Below are positions 1 through 7,269 of a DNA stretch of 64,000 nt, in pieces. The stretch lies in assembly GCF_001648555.1 (NCBI RefSeq), contig NZ_LQXM01000002.1, positions 62,001 through 126,000 of the forward strand, in the 5' to 3' direction. Under the pieces are notes generated by a model that was not told the DNA's origin, ran no database searches, and saw nothing but the letters and a program-made list of their open reading frames with translations. Within the stretch, counting starts at the first letter, position 1. The number at the start of each line of letters is the position of its first letter. The translations under genes were made by a program, and so were the position numbers. The DNA is from Rossellomorea aquimaris TF-12 (GTDB lineage Bacteria > Bacillota > Bacilli > Bacillales > Bacillaceae_B).

Positions 1-489
1 CCAACTGAAGAGGAAGTAGATGCAGATCTGATTAATGCAGGTAAAGAGACGGTTACTGCGATTCCAGGCTCTGCCTACTTTGATAGCTCAGAGTCATTCG
101 CTATGATTCGTGGAGGACATATTAACATCGCTATTTTAGGTGGTATGGAAGTAGCTGAAAACGGTGATCTTGCAAACTGGATGATTCCAGGAAAGATGAT
201 AAAAGGAATGGGCGGAGCAATGGACTTAGTTCATGGTGCTCAACGTATCATTGTCATCATGGAGCATGTTAATAAAAATGGGGATAGTAAGATTCTTAAA
301 GAATGCACACTACCCCTTACTGGAAAAGGTGTCGTTCACCGTATCATAACAGACCGTGCTGTTATGGATGTAACGGAAGAAGGACTACTGCTTCGTGAAG
401 TAGCAAATGGATTTTCAGTTGAGGATATTGTATCTTCCACAGAAGCTGCACTAAAAGTCAGTGAAGATGTAGTATTAGACGCGTATTAA
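1..489 (+). CDS. scoB: 3-oxoacid CoA-transferase subunit B, 3' fragment
   Basis: The reading frame is open from base 1, so the start lies outside the window. The 162 visible residues match the C-terminal three quarters of the B subunit of succinyl-CoA:3-ketoacid CoA-transferase (usual length near 216). The stretch [15 protein letters not shown] and the later [17 protein letters not shown] are typical of this family. With subunit A, the enzyme moves CoA between succinyl-CoA and acetoacetate in ketone body or short-chain acid use; the family's catalytic Glu lies in the missing part. A strong terminator follows directly. AtoA or PcaJ relatives look similar, so substrate assignment is by family only. 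Confidence 0.85.
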   Translation, partial: PTEEEVDADLINAGKETVTAIPGSAYFDSSESFAMIRGGHINIAILGGMEVAENGDLANWMIPGKMIKGMGGAMDLVHGAQRIIVIMEHVNKNGDSKILKECTLPLTGKGVVHRIITDRAVMDVTEEGLLLREVANGFSVEDIVSSTEAALKVSEDVVLDAY

Positions 490-552
490 ATAGAGGCAAA
501 AACCATAAGTCGTCATAAAGATGAAAGCAGGTTAATAGGACCTCCATAATTG

Positions 553-596
553 AACTAGTCAAAAGGGAAGAACATCTACCTTTTGACTAGTTTTTT
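553..596 (+). terminator. Terminator after scoB
   Basis: A 14-bp stem (AACTAGTCAAAAGG with its complement) around a 12-base loop is followed by a T-run. This is a classic intrinsic terminator for the scoB transcript. Confidence 0.9.
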
Positions 597-1163
597 ATTG
601 GTAGTCCCTATTTTTGTCATTCAATTTATTTTAGATGAGAAAGACAGTTCCAAGACCAACTTTTGGTTCCCTCGCATCTAAGTGTCGAATTCAGTATATG
701 ATTCCTGATTATCCAATTGAGCCGTCAAAAACATTGACTAACTGTTCAATTGAAAGTTTTTTATTATAGTAATTTAAAATAGGACAAGATATATTCTCGG
801 TAGGTTATAACGATAAACATTAACTAATAACTGATGTTTGAGCTATGCTGAGAAGCATTTTGTGTGTTTGTTATCCATATTATTAGGCCATAAGAATGTA
901 GAATCACAGAGTGGAATGTAGCGGAAGGCACTTGACTCCTGCGGGTGATAGAGGCTCGACTTCCTCCCCGCGGAAAGCGAGCATCCTGCAGTGGAAATCA
1001 ACTACTAATGTCTCCTCCAAAAAAGCAACAATCTTTAAAGGAATAGCAATTCAAAACATGATCATTTCCTTTTCTCAAAAAAAACCAACAGTAAATGCTA
1101 ACAGAGTCTTTGACTAACAGACAAAAAAGATTTATAACTAATGACAGATAGGAGGAATCGTAC
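597..1163. other. Gene-free stretch with a degraded repeat
   Basis: No convincing coding region is present. The main content is the GC-rich repeat at 909-1045. The short open frames that cross it have no ribosome binding site and no recognisable protein. The rest is AT-rich sequence in which I see no clear promoter or structure. Confidence 0.6.
909..1045. repeat. Degenerate Bacillus-type intergenic repeat
   Basis: A GC-rich block stands out in AT-rich surroundings. It has inverted, near-complementary motifs: GCGGAAGGCACTTGACTCC near the left and CCCCGCGGAAAGCGAGCATCC followed at the right by GCAGTGGAAATCAAC. This pattern resembles an intergenic repeat I know from many Bacillus genomes. It ends in AGCAACAATCTTT, close to the right end of the elements at 22132 and 49552, so it may be an eroded member of the same broad family. 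Family assignment is from memory and not searched. Confidence 0.55.
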
Positions 1164-1393
1164 ATGTCTAAAAAGAAAAAACAGGAAGCTGAATTAACGC
1201 TGAAAAACTCCATTAATGAAAACATTTTTCAACAATTAAAGAATAAAAAGGAGGAACTGGAAAAAGAAGAAGCGGTTAAAAAAGAGGAAGAACGTGTGAA
1301 GAAAGCAGAAGAGAAAAGGATAAGAGAAAAAATAAGAGCTTTGAAGAATTGTTGAATGAAAGCAATATGAATTGGAAGAATTACAAAGAGTAA
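1164..1393 (+). pseudogene. yqkK: YqkK-like DUF3886 protein, frameshifted
   Basis: The first frame starts at ATG 1164 behind GGAGG and gives a short, Lys/Glu-rich, highly charged coiled-coil protein. It stops early at 1355. If one A is added to the A6 run at 1327-1332, the frame continues as EKNKSFEELLNESNMNWKNYKE and ends with TAA at 1391-1393. That restored tail is what I expect for the B. subtilis YqkK type of protein (about 75 residues, function unknown). The repaired stop overlaps the ATG of the GrpB gene, suggesting translational coupling. One missing base in a homopolymer is most simply a sequencing or assembly error. Confidence 0.7.
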
Positions 1394-1916
1394 TGAGAGA
1401 AGTGAAAGTAGTACCTCATCAAACCCATTGGAATGAATTGTTTCATAGAGAAAAAGAACTTTTGCAAACAATACTTCCAAAGGAAGCAATCATTCATCAT
1501 ATTGGATCAACGTCTGTTTCGGGTCTTTCAGCAAAACCAATTATCGATATCCTGGTAGAAGTATCTTCTTTAGATGAGATAGATGGAATGCAAAACTTCT
1601 TTCAAAGATTAGGATATATAGGAAAAGGTGAACATGGGATTCCTAACCGCCGCTTTTTTTTGAAAGATCATGAAGGCAGAAGAATAGTGAATCTACATAT
1701 TTTTCTTAAGGATACTCATGAAGTCACCAGGCACTTAGCTGTGCGGGATTATTTAAAAAACATGAATTAGAAGCAAGGAAATACGGAGAGTTAAAGGAAG
1801 CGGTGGCAAAATTAAATCCTCACGATATTGAAGGATATATTCAAGGGAAAGATACTTACGTCAAACAACTTGAAAAAAGAGCGTTGGATTGGCATGAAAA
1901 GAATAGGAGTGAGTAG
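1393..1916 (+). pseudogene. GrpB family (UPF0157) protein, frameshifted
   Basis: ATG 1393 overlaps the repaired stop of the upstream yqkK-like gene. The frame carries the GrpB/UPF0157 signature IIHHIGSTSVSGLSAKPIID near residue 35 and NLHIFLKD later, typical of this nucleotidyltransferase-fold family of unknown physiological role. The frame stops at 1770. Adding one A to the A6 run at 1755-1760 restores KKHELEARKYGELKEAVAKL and a normal C-terminus ending at 1916, for a full length near 174 residues. It shares a terminator with the convergent yqkF. The break has the same form as in yqkK and fur and is likely a base-calling error. Confidence 0.75.
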
Positions 1917-1946
1917 AAAAATATCCTGCTCGCTCCTATTCTTTTT
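1901..1946. terminator. Terminator shared by GrpB gene and yqkF
   Basis: A 13-bp stem, GAATAGGAGTGAG against CTCGCTCCTATTC with one G-T pair, is followed by T5. It overlaps the last bases of the GrpB gene and reaches the stop of yqkF, so it probably ends both convergent transcripts. Confidence 0.8.
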
Positions 1947-2868
1947 AGTCTCTATGCTGTTCGTAATGGGAGGGTTTTGTTAATTGTTTTAATAGATCTA
2001 CCTCTTCTTTGGAGAGAGGAGGATTATTTACAGCTTGTAAATTTTCTTCAAGCTGCGCAATCGAGCTTGCCCCAGGAATAACCGAAGCGACTGATGGATG
2101 TGATAAATTAAATTGCAAAGCGAGCTCATTCATACTTCGCTTATCTCCTAATTTTTCATGAATGGAATCAATGGTCTCTTCAAGCTCCTGATAGGAATAG
2201 TTCAGATAACCATTTTCTTTGATTTTTGAAGAGGCTTTTGCAAGCATTTTCTCTGATAGAAGTCCTTTCCCTAAAGGACCACGAGTAACGATACTCACAT
2301 TATGCTCTTTTAATAACTCCATCCACTCTTCAGGTCGACGATCTAGCAGGTTGTATTGCATCATGACACTTACAATAGAAGATTCCTTGAGGAATTGTTT
2401 TATCACATTAGGTCGAATGGAGGATATTCCATAAAAACGAATAAGACCTTCGTCTTTTAACTCTTCGAAGGCTTCGATTGTTTCGTCAAAATGATCTTCT
2501 ATTGTACCACCATGAAGCTGATAAAGATCTAAATAGTCCACGTTTAAGCGAGACAGGCTATCTTTTACAGCAGATTTAATGTACTTTTTTGAAGGATCCC
2601 AACGCCACCCATCTTCTACATCATTCCAACGATTTCCGACTTTAGTAGCAAGAATGATATCGTCACGAACCTCTCGGATAGCTTTTCCAACGATTTCTTC
2701 ATTTTTTCCGAAATCATATAAATCAGCGGTATCAAGATAATTAACCCCATTTTCTAAAGCATGTTGAACGATTTTCTTCGCTTCTTCCTCATTCGTCCCA
2801 AGGGACATACAGCCTAGCCCCATTTTCGATACGAATAAATCGGAGTTTCCTAATCGTCTTTTTTCCAT
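1945..2868 (-). CDS. yqkF: Aldo/keto reductase, YqkF type
   Basis: A 307-residue aldo/keto reductase with the full barrel. The N-terminus MEKRRLGNSDLFVSKMGLG is the usual family opening. NYLDTADLYDFGKNEE carries the catalytic Asp and Tyr, the Lys is in DIILATKVG and the His in LYQLHGG. SVIPGASSIAQLEENLQA near residue 275 is the NADPH-phosphate-binding segment. It should reduce small carbonyls with NADPH in the cytoplasm; the substrate is unknown. In B. subtilis yqkF also lies next to nudF and yqkK. It is transcribed alone, opposite to the GrpB gene, from a start behind AAAGGACGG. Confidence 0.93.
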   Translation of the reverse strand: MEKRRLGNSDLFVSKMGLGCMSLGTNEEEAKKIVQHALENGVNYLDTADLYDFGKNEEIVGKAIREVRDDIILATKVGNRWNDVEDGWRWDPSKKYIKSAVKDSLSRLNVDYLDLYQLHGGTIEDHFDETIEAFEELKDEGLIRFYGISSIRPNVIKQFLKESSIVSVMMQYNLLDRRPEEWMELLKEHNVSIVTRGPLGKGLLSEKMLAKASSKIKENGYLNYSYQELEETIDSIHEKLGDKRSMNELALQFNLSHPSVASVIPGASSIAQLEENLQAVNNPPLSKEEVDLLKQLTKPSHYEQHRD

Positions 2869-2959
2869 TGTATCCGTCCTTTCGAATTAAACCTTACTAT
2901 CTTATATTAACGAAAGGTTGAATAACTAAACAAAAGAAACGAATTTTGAAAAAGAAATC

Positions 2960-3097
2960 TTATGTCTTTCTTTGTTGAATTGAATCAATCCATTGCTTGA
3001 CTGTTTCAAAAGATTGATTATATTCCTTAAGCTTCTCTCTAATTTCCCATGCTTTCCCTATTAGGATTATTCGATCATTTTTCGTTATTATTTTCAA
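2960..3097 (-). CDS. mciZ: MciZ, sporulation inhibitor of FtsZ
   Basis: A 45-residue frame on the minus strand starts at TTG 3097, eight bases after GAGGTG. The core IILIGKAWEIREKLKEY closely matches what I remember of B. subtilis MciZ (VVLVGKAWEIRAKLKEY), and the following FETVKQWI matches FQYVKDWI. MciZ is made in the mother cell during sporulation and caps FtsZ filaments at the minus end, stopping Z-ring assembly. The location between yqkF and nudF is the same as in B. subtilis. A candidate sigma-E -10 (CATACATT) lies about 40 bases upstream. The gene is easily missed because of its length and TTG start. Confidence 0.85.
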   Translation of the reverse strand: MKIITKNDRIILIGKAWEIREKLKEYNQSFETVKQWIDSIQQRKT

Positions 3098-3135
3098 AAT
3101 GAAGTTCACCTCGTTCTTCATATCAAATATGGTAG

Positions 3136-3143
3136 AATGTATG
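3136..3143 (-). promoter_or_regulatory. Candidate sigma-E -10 for mciZ
   Basis: CATACATT on the minus strand fits the sigma-E -10 consensus CATACAMT in 7 of 8 positions. It lies about 40 bases before the TTG of mciZ. No good -35 is visible at the right distance. On the plus strand the overlapping TAGAAT could be a -10 for nudF. Confidence 0.4.
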
Positions 3144-3181
3144 ATGAAAAGATCAATGAAAGAACAAGGAGAGTCGAATAA

Positions 3182-3730
3182 ATGAAGAAATTTGAAGAAC
3201 TAACCGTTAAATCCGAAACGATTTATGAAGGGAAAATCATTGATCTGTACATTGATGAAGTGAAGCTTCCCAATGGAAAGACATCTAAAAGAGAGATTAT
3301 CAAGCATCCAGGTGCTGTTGCAGTCATTGCATTGACATCAGAAGATAAAATCGTAATGGTAGAGCAGTATAGAAAAGCCCTGGAAAAATCGATTATTGAA
3401 ATTCCGGCTGGGAAACTCGAGCCAGGGGAAGAACCAATGAAAACAGCTCTTCGGGAATTAGAAGAGGAAACAGGATATGGGTCTGAAAACCTGGAACATC
3501 TAATTTCTTTTTATACGTCTCCCGGGTTTGCAGATGAGCTGGTTCATCTGTTTGTAGCAAAAGACATTTATCAAATAGAAGAATCAAGAGAAACCGATGA
3601 GGATGAATTTGTAGAGTTAGTAGAAGTAAACGTAGAAGAAGCTTTGGGATTAATTAAAGAACAAAGAATATACGACGCAAAAACAGCATATGCCGTTCAA
3701 TATCTTCAATTGCAAAAGTTAATGAAATAA
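3182..3730 (+). CDS. nudF: ADP-ribose pyrophosphatase (Nudix)
   Basis: A 182-residue Nudix hydrolase. The Nudix box is complete: GKLEPGEEP near residue 80, then RELEEETGYG, giving the GX5EX7REUXEEXGU pattern that binds Mg2+. The N-terminal ETIYEGKIIDLYIDEVKLPNG and the Tyr-Arg pair in MVEQYRKAL are typical of the ADP-ribose branch. It splits ADP-ribose to AMP and ribose 5-phosphate in the cytoplasm. ATG 3182 follows AAGGAGAG. The gene is divergent from mciZ, as in B. subtilis (yqkG), and ends at a strong bidirectional terminator. Confidence 0.93.
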   Translation: MKKFEELTVKSETIYEGKIIDLYIDEVKLPNGKTSKREIIKHPGAVAVIALTSEDKIVMVEQYRKALEKSIIEIPAGKLEPGEEPMKTALRELEEETGYGSENLEHLISFYTSPGFADELVHLFVAKDIYQIEESRETDEDEFVELVEVNVEEALGLIKEQRIYDAKTAYAVQYLQLQKLMK

Positions 3731-3731
3731 T

Positions 3732-3767
3732 AAAAACAGCTAATCCTTTTAGGGATTAGCTGTTTTT
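3732..3767. terminator. Bidirectional terminator, nudF / GNAT gene
   Basis: A perfect 15-bp stem (AAAAACAGCTAATCC and complement) with a six-base loop has A and T tracts on both sides, so it can end transcripts from either strand. It includes the last codons of the convergent GNAT gene. Confidence 0.92.
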
Positions 3768-4340
3768 ATGACTCCAATCATTCGGAATAACAGCATAAAT
3801 ACAAGTGTTACGTTTTTTTCCCTCTTCATTCACAGCCACATGTTGTAAAACTGCTTCTAATACATACCCTAATTTTTCAGGCACTTTTCTGGAAGGGGTA
3901 TTTTCCTCATCACAACGAATTTCAATTCGTTGACAAGAAAGTGTGTGTAAGGCAAAAGAGGTAAGTGCTTCAACAGCCTCTGTAATATAGCCTTTTTTTG
4001 TATGATGACTATGAAGCCAGTACCCAATTTCAACCTTGGGAATCTCCCAGTCTATTCGATGAAAACCTGAAGAACCTACGAATTCCCTTGTTTCTTTTAG
4101 ATAGATATGGAGGCGAATGTCTGTTTTTTTGATGAAATCTCCATAAGAGTCCCTTATTCCGGCTTCGACTTCTTGAACTGATTGTTCTTTCCTGGCAAAT
4201 GGAAGCCATGACTTTAACTCATTTCTTGATTTTTCAATAGCGTCATGTACTTCGATTCCATCACCAGGCTTACATGGTCTTATGATCAGTCTAGCTGTTT
4301 CAATATATTCCGGAAACTCTATTAAGCTAATTGGTTTCAT
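3756..4340 (-). CDS. GNAT N-acetyltransferase, RimJ/RimL type
   Basis: A 194-residue single-domain GNAT enzyme of the RimJ/RimL/SpeG class. The N-terminus IETARLIIRPCKPGDG is the usual beta-1 motif. EIGYWLHSHHTKKGYITEAV holds the acetyl-CoA loop, in the form KKGYITEA rather than the textbook QxxGxG/A. CDEENTPSRKVPEKLGY gives the final acetyl-CoA-binding helix. Such enzymes acetylate protein N-termini, polyamines or antibiotics; nothing here fixes the substrate. ATG 4340 follows GGAGGG. It stands alone between nudF and spoIIM, and I see no counterpart at this place in B. subtilis. Confidence 0.88.
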   Translation of the reverse strand: MKPISLIEFPEYIETARLIIRPCKPGDGIEVHDAIEKSRNELKSWLPFARKEQSVQEVEAGIRDSYGDFIKKTDIRLHIYLKETREFVGSSGFHRIDWEIPKVEIGYWLHSHHTKKGYITEAVEALTSFALHTLSCQRIEIRCDEENTPSRKVPEKLGYVLEAVLQHVAVNEEGKKRNTCIYAVIPNDWSHKNS

Positions 4341-4509
4341 CTTATCCCTCCATTATTTTGACGTATGGTTATTAGTTTCCATGATTATACATTTCTGTGT
4401 TTGAGAATTCAATAGAATAATAGAATCTGCTGAATACAAGAGTAACCTGCATAAATAAGCCTCCCCTCTCATATAGATTAGTAATTGATACTCTAGGAGG
4501 AGCACTGTG

Positions 4510-5163
4510 ATGCGCAAAAAAATTTCAAATTCAAATCCACTCGTACAACATGTACAAGCACATTCCTCAATCTACTTATTTATTATTACCTTGTTTTTAA
4601 TGGGGGTCATATTCGGTGCCATTGTAGTTAATTCATTATCCTTTGCACAAAAGGAAGATTTGTATTTCTATTTGAGTAAATTCTTTAGTGAAATGGAAGA
4701 TGGAAGAATGACTTCCTCAGAAGAATTGTTTAGACAAAGCTTTCTTCACAATGTAAAATACCTTGGATTGATGTGGATACTAGGTATTTCAATCATTGGA
4801 CTTCCCTTAATATTTGTTCTGTTATTTATGAAGGGAGTAGTAGTAGGATTTTCAGTTGGATTTTTAGTAAATCAAATGGAATGGAGCGGTTTTTTGCTGT
4901 CATTTGTTAGTGTGTTACCGCAAAACATCATTATTATCCCGGCTTTTATCTTTATTGGAGCCGTTAGTGCCAGCTTTTCCTTAACTCTTATTCGTAAAAT
5001 CTTTATGAAGCATGGACCATCCATACAATTTCAGATGATTCCGTTCTTATCTAGATATGTGATATTTCTAGTCTTGGCTATCGGAATTGTAACGATTGCC
5101 TCTAGCATTGAAGCGTATCTGTCTCCTTATTTAATGAAAACGGTAATTTCAAATTTTAAATAA
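4510..5163 (+). CDS. spoIIM: Stage II sporulation protein M
   Basis: A 217-residue polytopic membrane protein with about five hydrophobic segments. The first, IYLFIITLFLMGVIFGAIVV, begins near residue 24, and KGVVVGFSVGFLVNQ and PQNIIIIPAFIFIGA follow; these are hallmark SpoIIM stretches. It forms the DMP complex with SpoIID and SpoIIP, which remodels septal peptidoglycan and drives forespore engulfment from the mother cell. ATG 4510 is preferred over GTG 4507 because AGGAGG then lies nine bases away. CATATAGA about 35 bases upstream resembles a sigma-E -10. It sits directly before fur, as in B. subtilis. Confidence 0.95.
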   Translation: MRKKISNSNPLVQHVQAHSSIYLFIITLFLMGVIFGAIVVNSLSFAQKEDLYFYLSKFFSEMEDGRMTSSEELFRQSFLHNVKYLGLMWILGISIIGLPLIFVLLFMKGVVVGFSVGFLVNQMEWSGFLLSFVSVLPQNIIIIPAFIFIGAVSASFSLTLIRKIFMKHGPSIQFQMIPFLSRYVIFLVLAIGIVTIASSIEAYLSPYLMKTVISNFK

Positions 5164-5197
5164 TTATTCTCATTTAATAATCGTTATACTTGTTTGA

Positions 5198-5212
5198 TTA
5201 TAATAATTTTAT
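5198..5212. promoter_or_regulatory. Candidate PerR box before fur
   Basis: TTATAATAATTTTAT matches the PerR consensus TTATAATNATTATAA in 12 of 14 defined positions and abuts the fur -35. B. subtilis fur is known to be under PerR control, so the position makes sense. Binding is inferred. Confidence 0.6.
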
Positions 5213-5213
5213 T

Positions 5214-5241
5214 TTGCTTATTCTTCCCTTTTTGATATAAT
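5214..5241 (+). promoter_or_regulatory. Sigma-A promoter of fur
   Basis: TTGCTT and TATAAT are separated by 16 bases and lie about 30 bases before the fur ATG. The -10 is perfect. The candidate PerR box is immediately upstream. Confidence 0.65.
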
Positions 5242-5272
5242 AATATAGACATTGACGAGGGAGGGAAGGAAG

Positions 5273-5730
5273 ATGGAAAGCCGTATTGAACGAATAAAAA
5301 ACAACTTCATTCAGCAAGTTACAAGCTTACCCCACAACGTGAGGCAACTGTAAGAGTGTTGTTGGAACATGAAGAAGATCACCTCAGTGCCGAAGATGTA
5401 TACCTCCTCGTTAAGGAAAAGTCTCCGGAAATAGGACTAGCAACCGTATATCGTACACTTGAATTGTTATCTGAATTAAAAATTGTTGATAAAATTAATT
5501 TTGGCGATGGTGTATCACGTTATGATCTTCGACAAGAAGGGGCAGCTCACTTTCATCATCATTTAGTGTGTATTGAATGTGGAGCAGTCGACGAAATTCA
5601 AGAAGATCTATTAGAAGACGTAGAGAATATTGTAGAGCGAGATTGGAAATTTAAAATAAAAGATCATCGACTAACCTTTCATGGTATCTGTTCTAGATGT
5701 CAGAAAGACTCTGATGATACAGAAGAATAA
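5273..5730 (+). pseudogene. fur: Ferric uptake regulator Fur, frameshifted
   Basis: ATG 5273 after GGGAAGGAAG begins MESRIERIK and then loses frame at the A6 run 5296-5301. With seven As it continues KKQLHSASYKLTPQREATVR, and the remaining 124 residues follow in the frame opening near 5356. The body is plainly Fur: a winged helix with GLATVYRTLELL, the metal site AAHFHHHLVC, and CxxC pairs in CIECGA and CSRCQ for structural zinc. Fur is the Fe2+-dependent repressor of iron uptake genes. Loss of Fur is unlikely in a healthy genome, and the same A7-to-A6 defect occurs twice upstream, so a sequence error is the best explanation. Confidence 0.9.
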
Positions 5731-5740
5731 TATAATGAAG

Positions 5741-5809
5741 AAAAGCCTTTAAAGACGCAATCGTTGTTTCATGATGAAACAGCATATACATATCTTTGGG
5801 GCTTTTTTT
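5741..5809 (+). terminator. Probable terminator after fur
   Basis: AAAAGCC pairs with GGCTTTT followed by more Ts. A nested hairpin, TGTTTCatgatGAAACA, sits in the large loop. The shape is unusual for an intrinsic terminator but the T-run supports it. Confidence 0.5.
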
Positions 5810-5936
5810 CATACCTGTTCATAAATATTTAGATATTCTGCTTTCATAAGGTATAAAACAGTTTAAAATCGTCATAGCTTGTATTAAGAGATATAAAGAC
5901 TGTTAAAGTACTAATGAATATGGAGGCCTTCTAGTT

Positions 5937-6164
5937 ATGAAGAACGGAATTCGAATCATATGGCATACGCTTAAGGTGTTTATTTTATTTACTGGTTCAA
6001 CGATCTTGTTTTACTATGGTATTATGTGGATAAGTGAAGAATACGAAGGGTATCACAGATATGATGAACCAGAAGGGGCAGCAGTAAAGGTTTATTCATC
6101 CATAACGAATGAAGAGAGCAACTGGTATGATCGATTATTATTTTTTTATATGAACGGGGAGTAA
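5937..6164 (+). CDS. yqzK: YqzK-like DUF4227 protein
   Basis: A 75-residue protein with one N-terminal membrane segment, VFILFTGSTILFYYGIMWI at about residues 14-32, followed by a charged, Tyr-rich outer or inner tail ending RLLFFYMNGE. It matches the DUF4227 (YqzK) family, found next to xerD in Bacillus. Its function is unknown. ATG 5937 follows GGAGG at ten bases. The stop lies seven bases before the GTG of xerD, so the two genes form an operon. Confidence 0.85.
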   Translation: MKNGIRIIWHTLKVFILFTGSTILFYYGIMWISEEYEGYHRYDEPEGAAVKVYSSITNEESNWYDRLLFFYMNGE

Positions 6165-6170
6165 TGCAGT

Positions 6171-7064
6171 GTGGAAGACCATATTCAAGATTTTATGCAC
6201 TTTTTAAAAGTTGAAAAAGGACTGGCGAATAATACGATAGAATCATATCAAAGAGATTTGAAAAATTATGTACTCTATCTCACCAAGGTTGAAAATGTTT
6301 CGAACATCAATGATGTTTCCAGAGTCAATATTGTACAATTTTTAGGCTATTTGAAAAAACAGGGAAAGTCTTCAAAGACGATTGCTAGACATGTTGCTTC
6401 AATCCGTTCTATCCACCAATTTTTACTAAGGGAGAAAGCGACGGACCAAGACCCTACTGTTCATATTGAGACACCTAAAACCGAAAGAACTCTCCCTAAA
6501 ATTCTTAGTATTGCTGAGGTAGAAGCATTATTAGAAGCCCCAGATGAATCTTCACCGTTAGGCTTGAGAGATAAAGCAATGCTTGAACTTCTTTATGCTA
6601 CTGGTATTCGAGTCAGTGAATTAATCACTCTTAAATTAGATGATGTTCATTTGACCATGGGATTTGTAAGATGTATCGGGAAAGGAAACAAAGAGCGTAT
6701 TATCCCGATAGGACAGACAGCCATGAATGTTCTAGGAAAGTATTTAGAAGAAGGAAGACTTTCCTTAAGGTCAAAAAAATATAAAGATGATCACCTTTTT
6801 CTCAATCATCACGGCAAAGGGCTCACAAGGCAAGGATTCTGGAAAAACCTTAAAGCACTTGCGAGGAAAGGGAACATTGAAAAAGATCTAACACCTCATA
6901 TTCTTAGGCATTCATTTGCTACTCATTTATTAGAGAATGGTGCAGATTTAAGGGCAGTCCAAGAAATGCTTGGACATGCTGATATTTCAACAACTCAAAT
7001 TTATACCCATGTAACCAAAACAAGATTAAAAGATGTTTACTCACAATTTCATCCTAGAGCGTAA
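6171..7064 (+). CDS. xerD: Site-specific tyrosine recombinase XerD
   Basis: A 297-residue tyrosine recombinase. The N-terminal SAM-like DNA-binding domain covers about 1-85 and the catalytic domain 110-290. All active-site residues are present: R147 in GIRVSE, K171 in GKGNKE, H243 and R246 in HILRH, H269 in LGHA and the nucleophile Y278 in IYTHV. With XerC (CodV) it resolves chromosome dimers at dif during segregation. GTG 6171 follows GGGGAG at nine bases and is coupled to yqzK. This gene is called ripX in older B. subtilis literature and also precedes deoB there. Confidence 0.97.
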   Translation: MEDHIQDFMHFLKVEKGLANNTIESYQRDLKNYVLYLTKVENVSNINDVSRVNIVQFLGYLKKQGKSSKTIARHVASIRSIHQFLLREKATDQDPTVHIETPKTERTLPKILSIAEVEALLEAPDESSPLGLRDKAMLELLYATGIRVSELITLKLDDVHLTMGFVRCIGKGNKERIIPIGQTAMNVLGKYLEEGRLSLRSKKYKDDHLFLNHHGKGLTRQGFWKNLKALARKGNIEKDLTPHILRHSFATHLLENGADLRAVQEMLGHADISTTQIYTHVTKTRLKDVYSQFHPRA

Positions 7065-7121
7065 CAAAAAGAGATTTCTTAAAGAATTTATGACACTTTA
7101 AGGGATCTCTCTTGTTTTTTT
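7063..7121 (+). terminator. Terminator after xerD
   Basis: AACAAAAAGAGAT pairs with ATCTCTCTTGTT around a loop of about 29 bases and is followed by a run of Ts. It separates xerD from the nucleoside operon. Confidence 0.7.
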
Positions 7122-7217
7122 ATGTAGGGAAAAGTAAAATATAGATGTCAGACTTCTGACGTGATGGTAAATTGGACTTATCTATAAAAGAAAAGGGTAT
7201 GATACGATTATCGTCTG

Positions 7218-7251
7218 AAAATGAAACCGTTTTTCTTAAAAATGAAACCGT
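7218..7251 (+). promoter_or_regulatory. Direct repeats before deoB, possible operator or cre pair
   Basis: AAAATGAAACCGT occurs at 7218-7230 and again at 7239-7251, exactly 21 bases apart, just before the ribosome binding site of deoB. Each copy also approaches the catabolite site consensus WTGNAANCGNWNNCW, with two and one mismatches. A TATGAT at 7198 may be the -10. The position suggests control of the nucleoside operon; the regulator is unproven. Confidence 0.5.
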
Positions 7252-7269
7252 ATTAATAGGAGGTTTACA

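Noticed and set aside
911-1225. Overlapping open frames on both strands (911-1117 plus, 998-1225 minus)
   Set aside because: They lie in the degenerate repeat, have no ribosome binding site and no family resemblance; the minus frame also runs antisense to the yqkK start.
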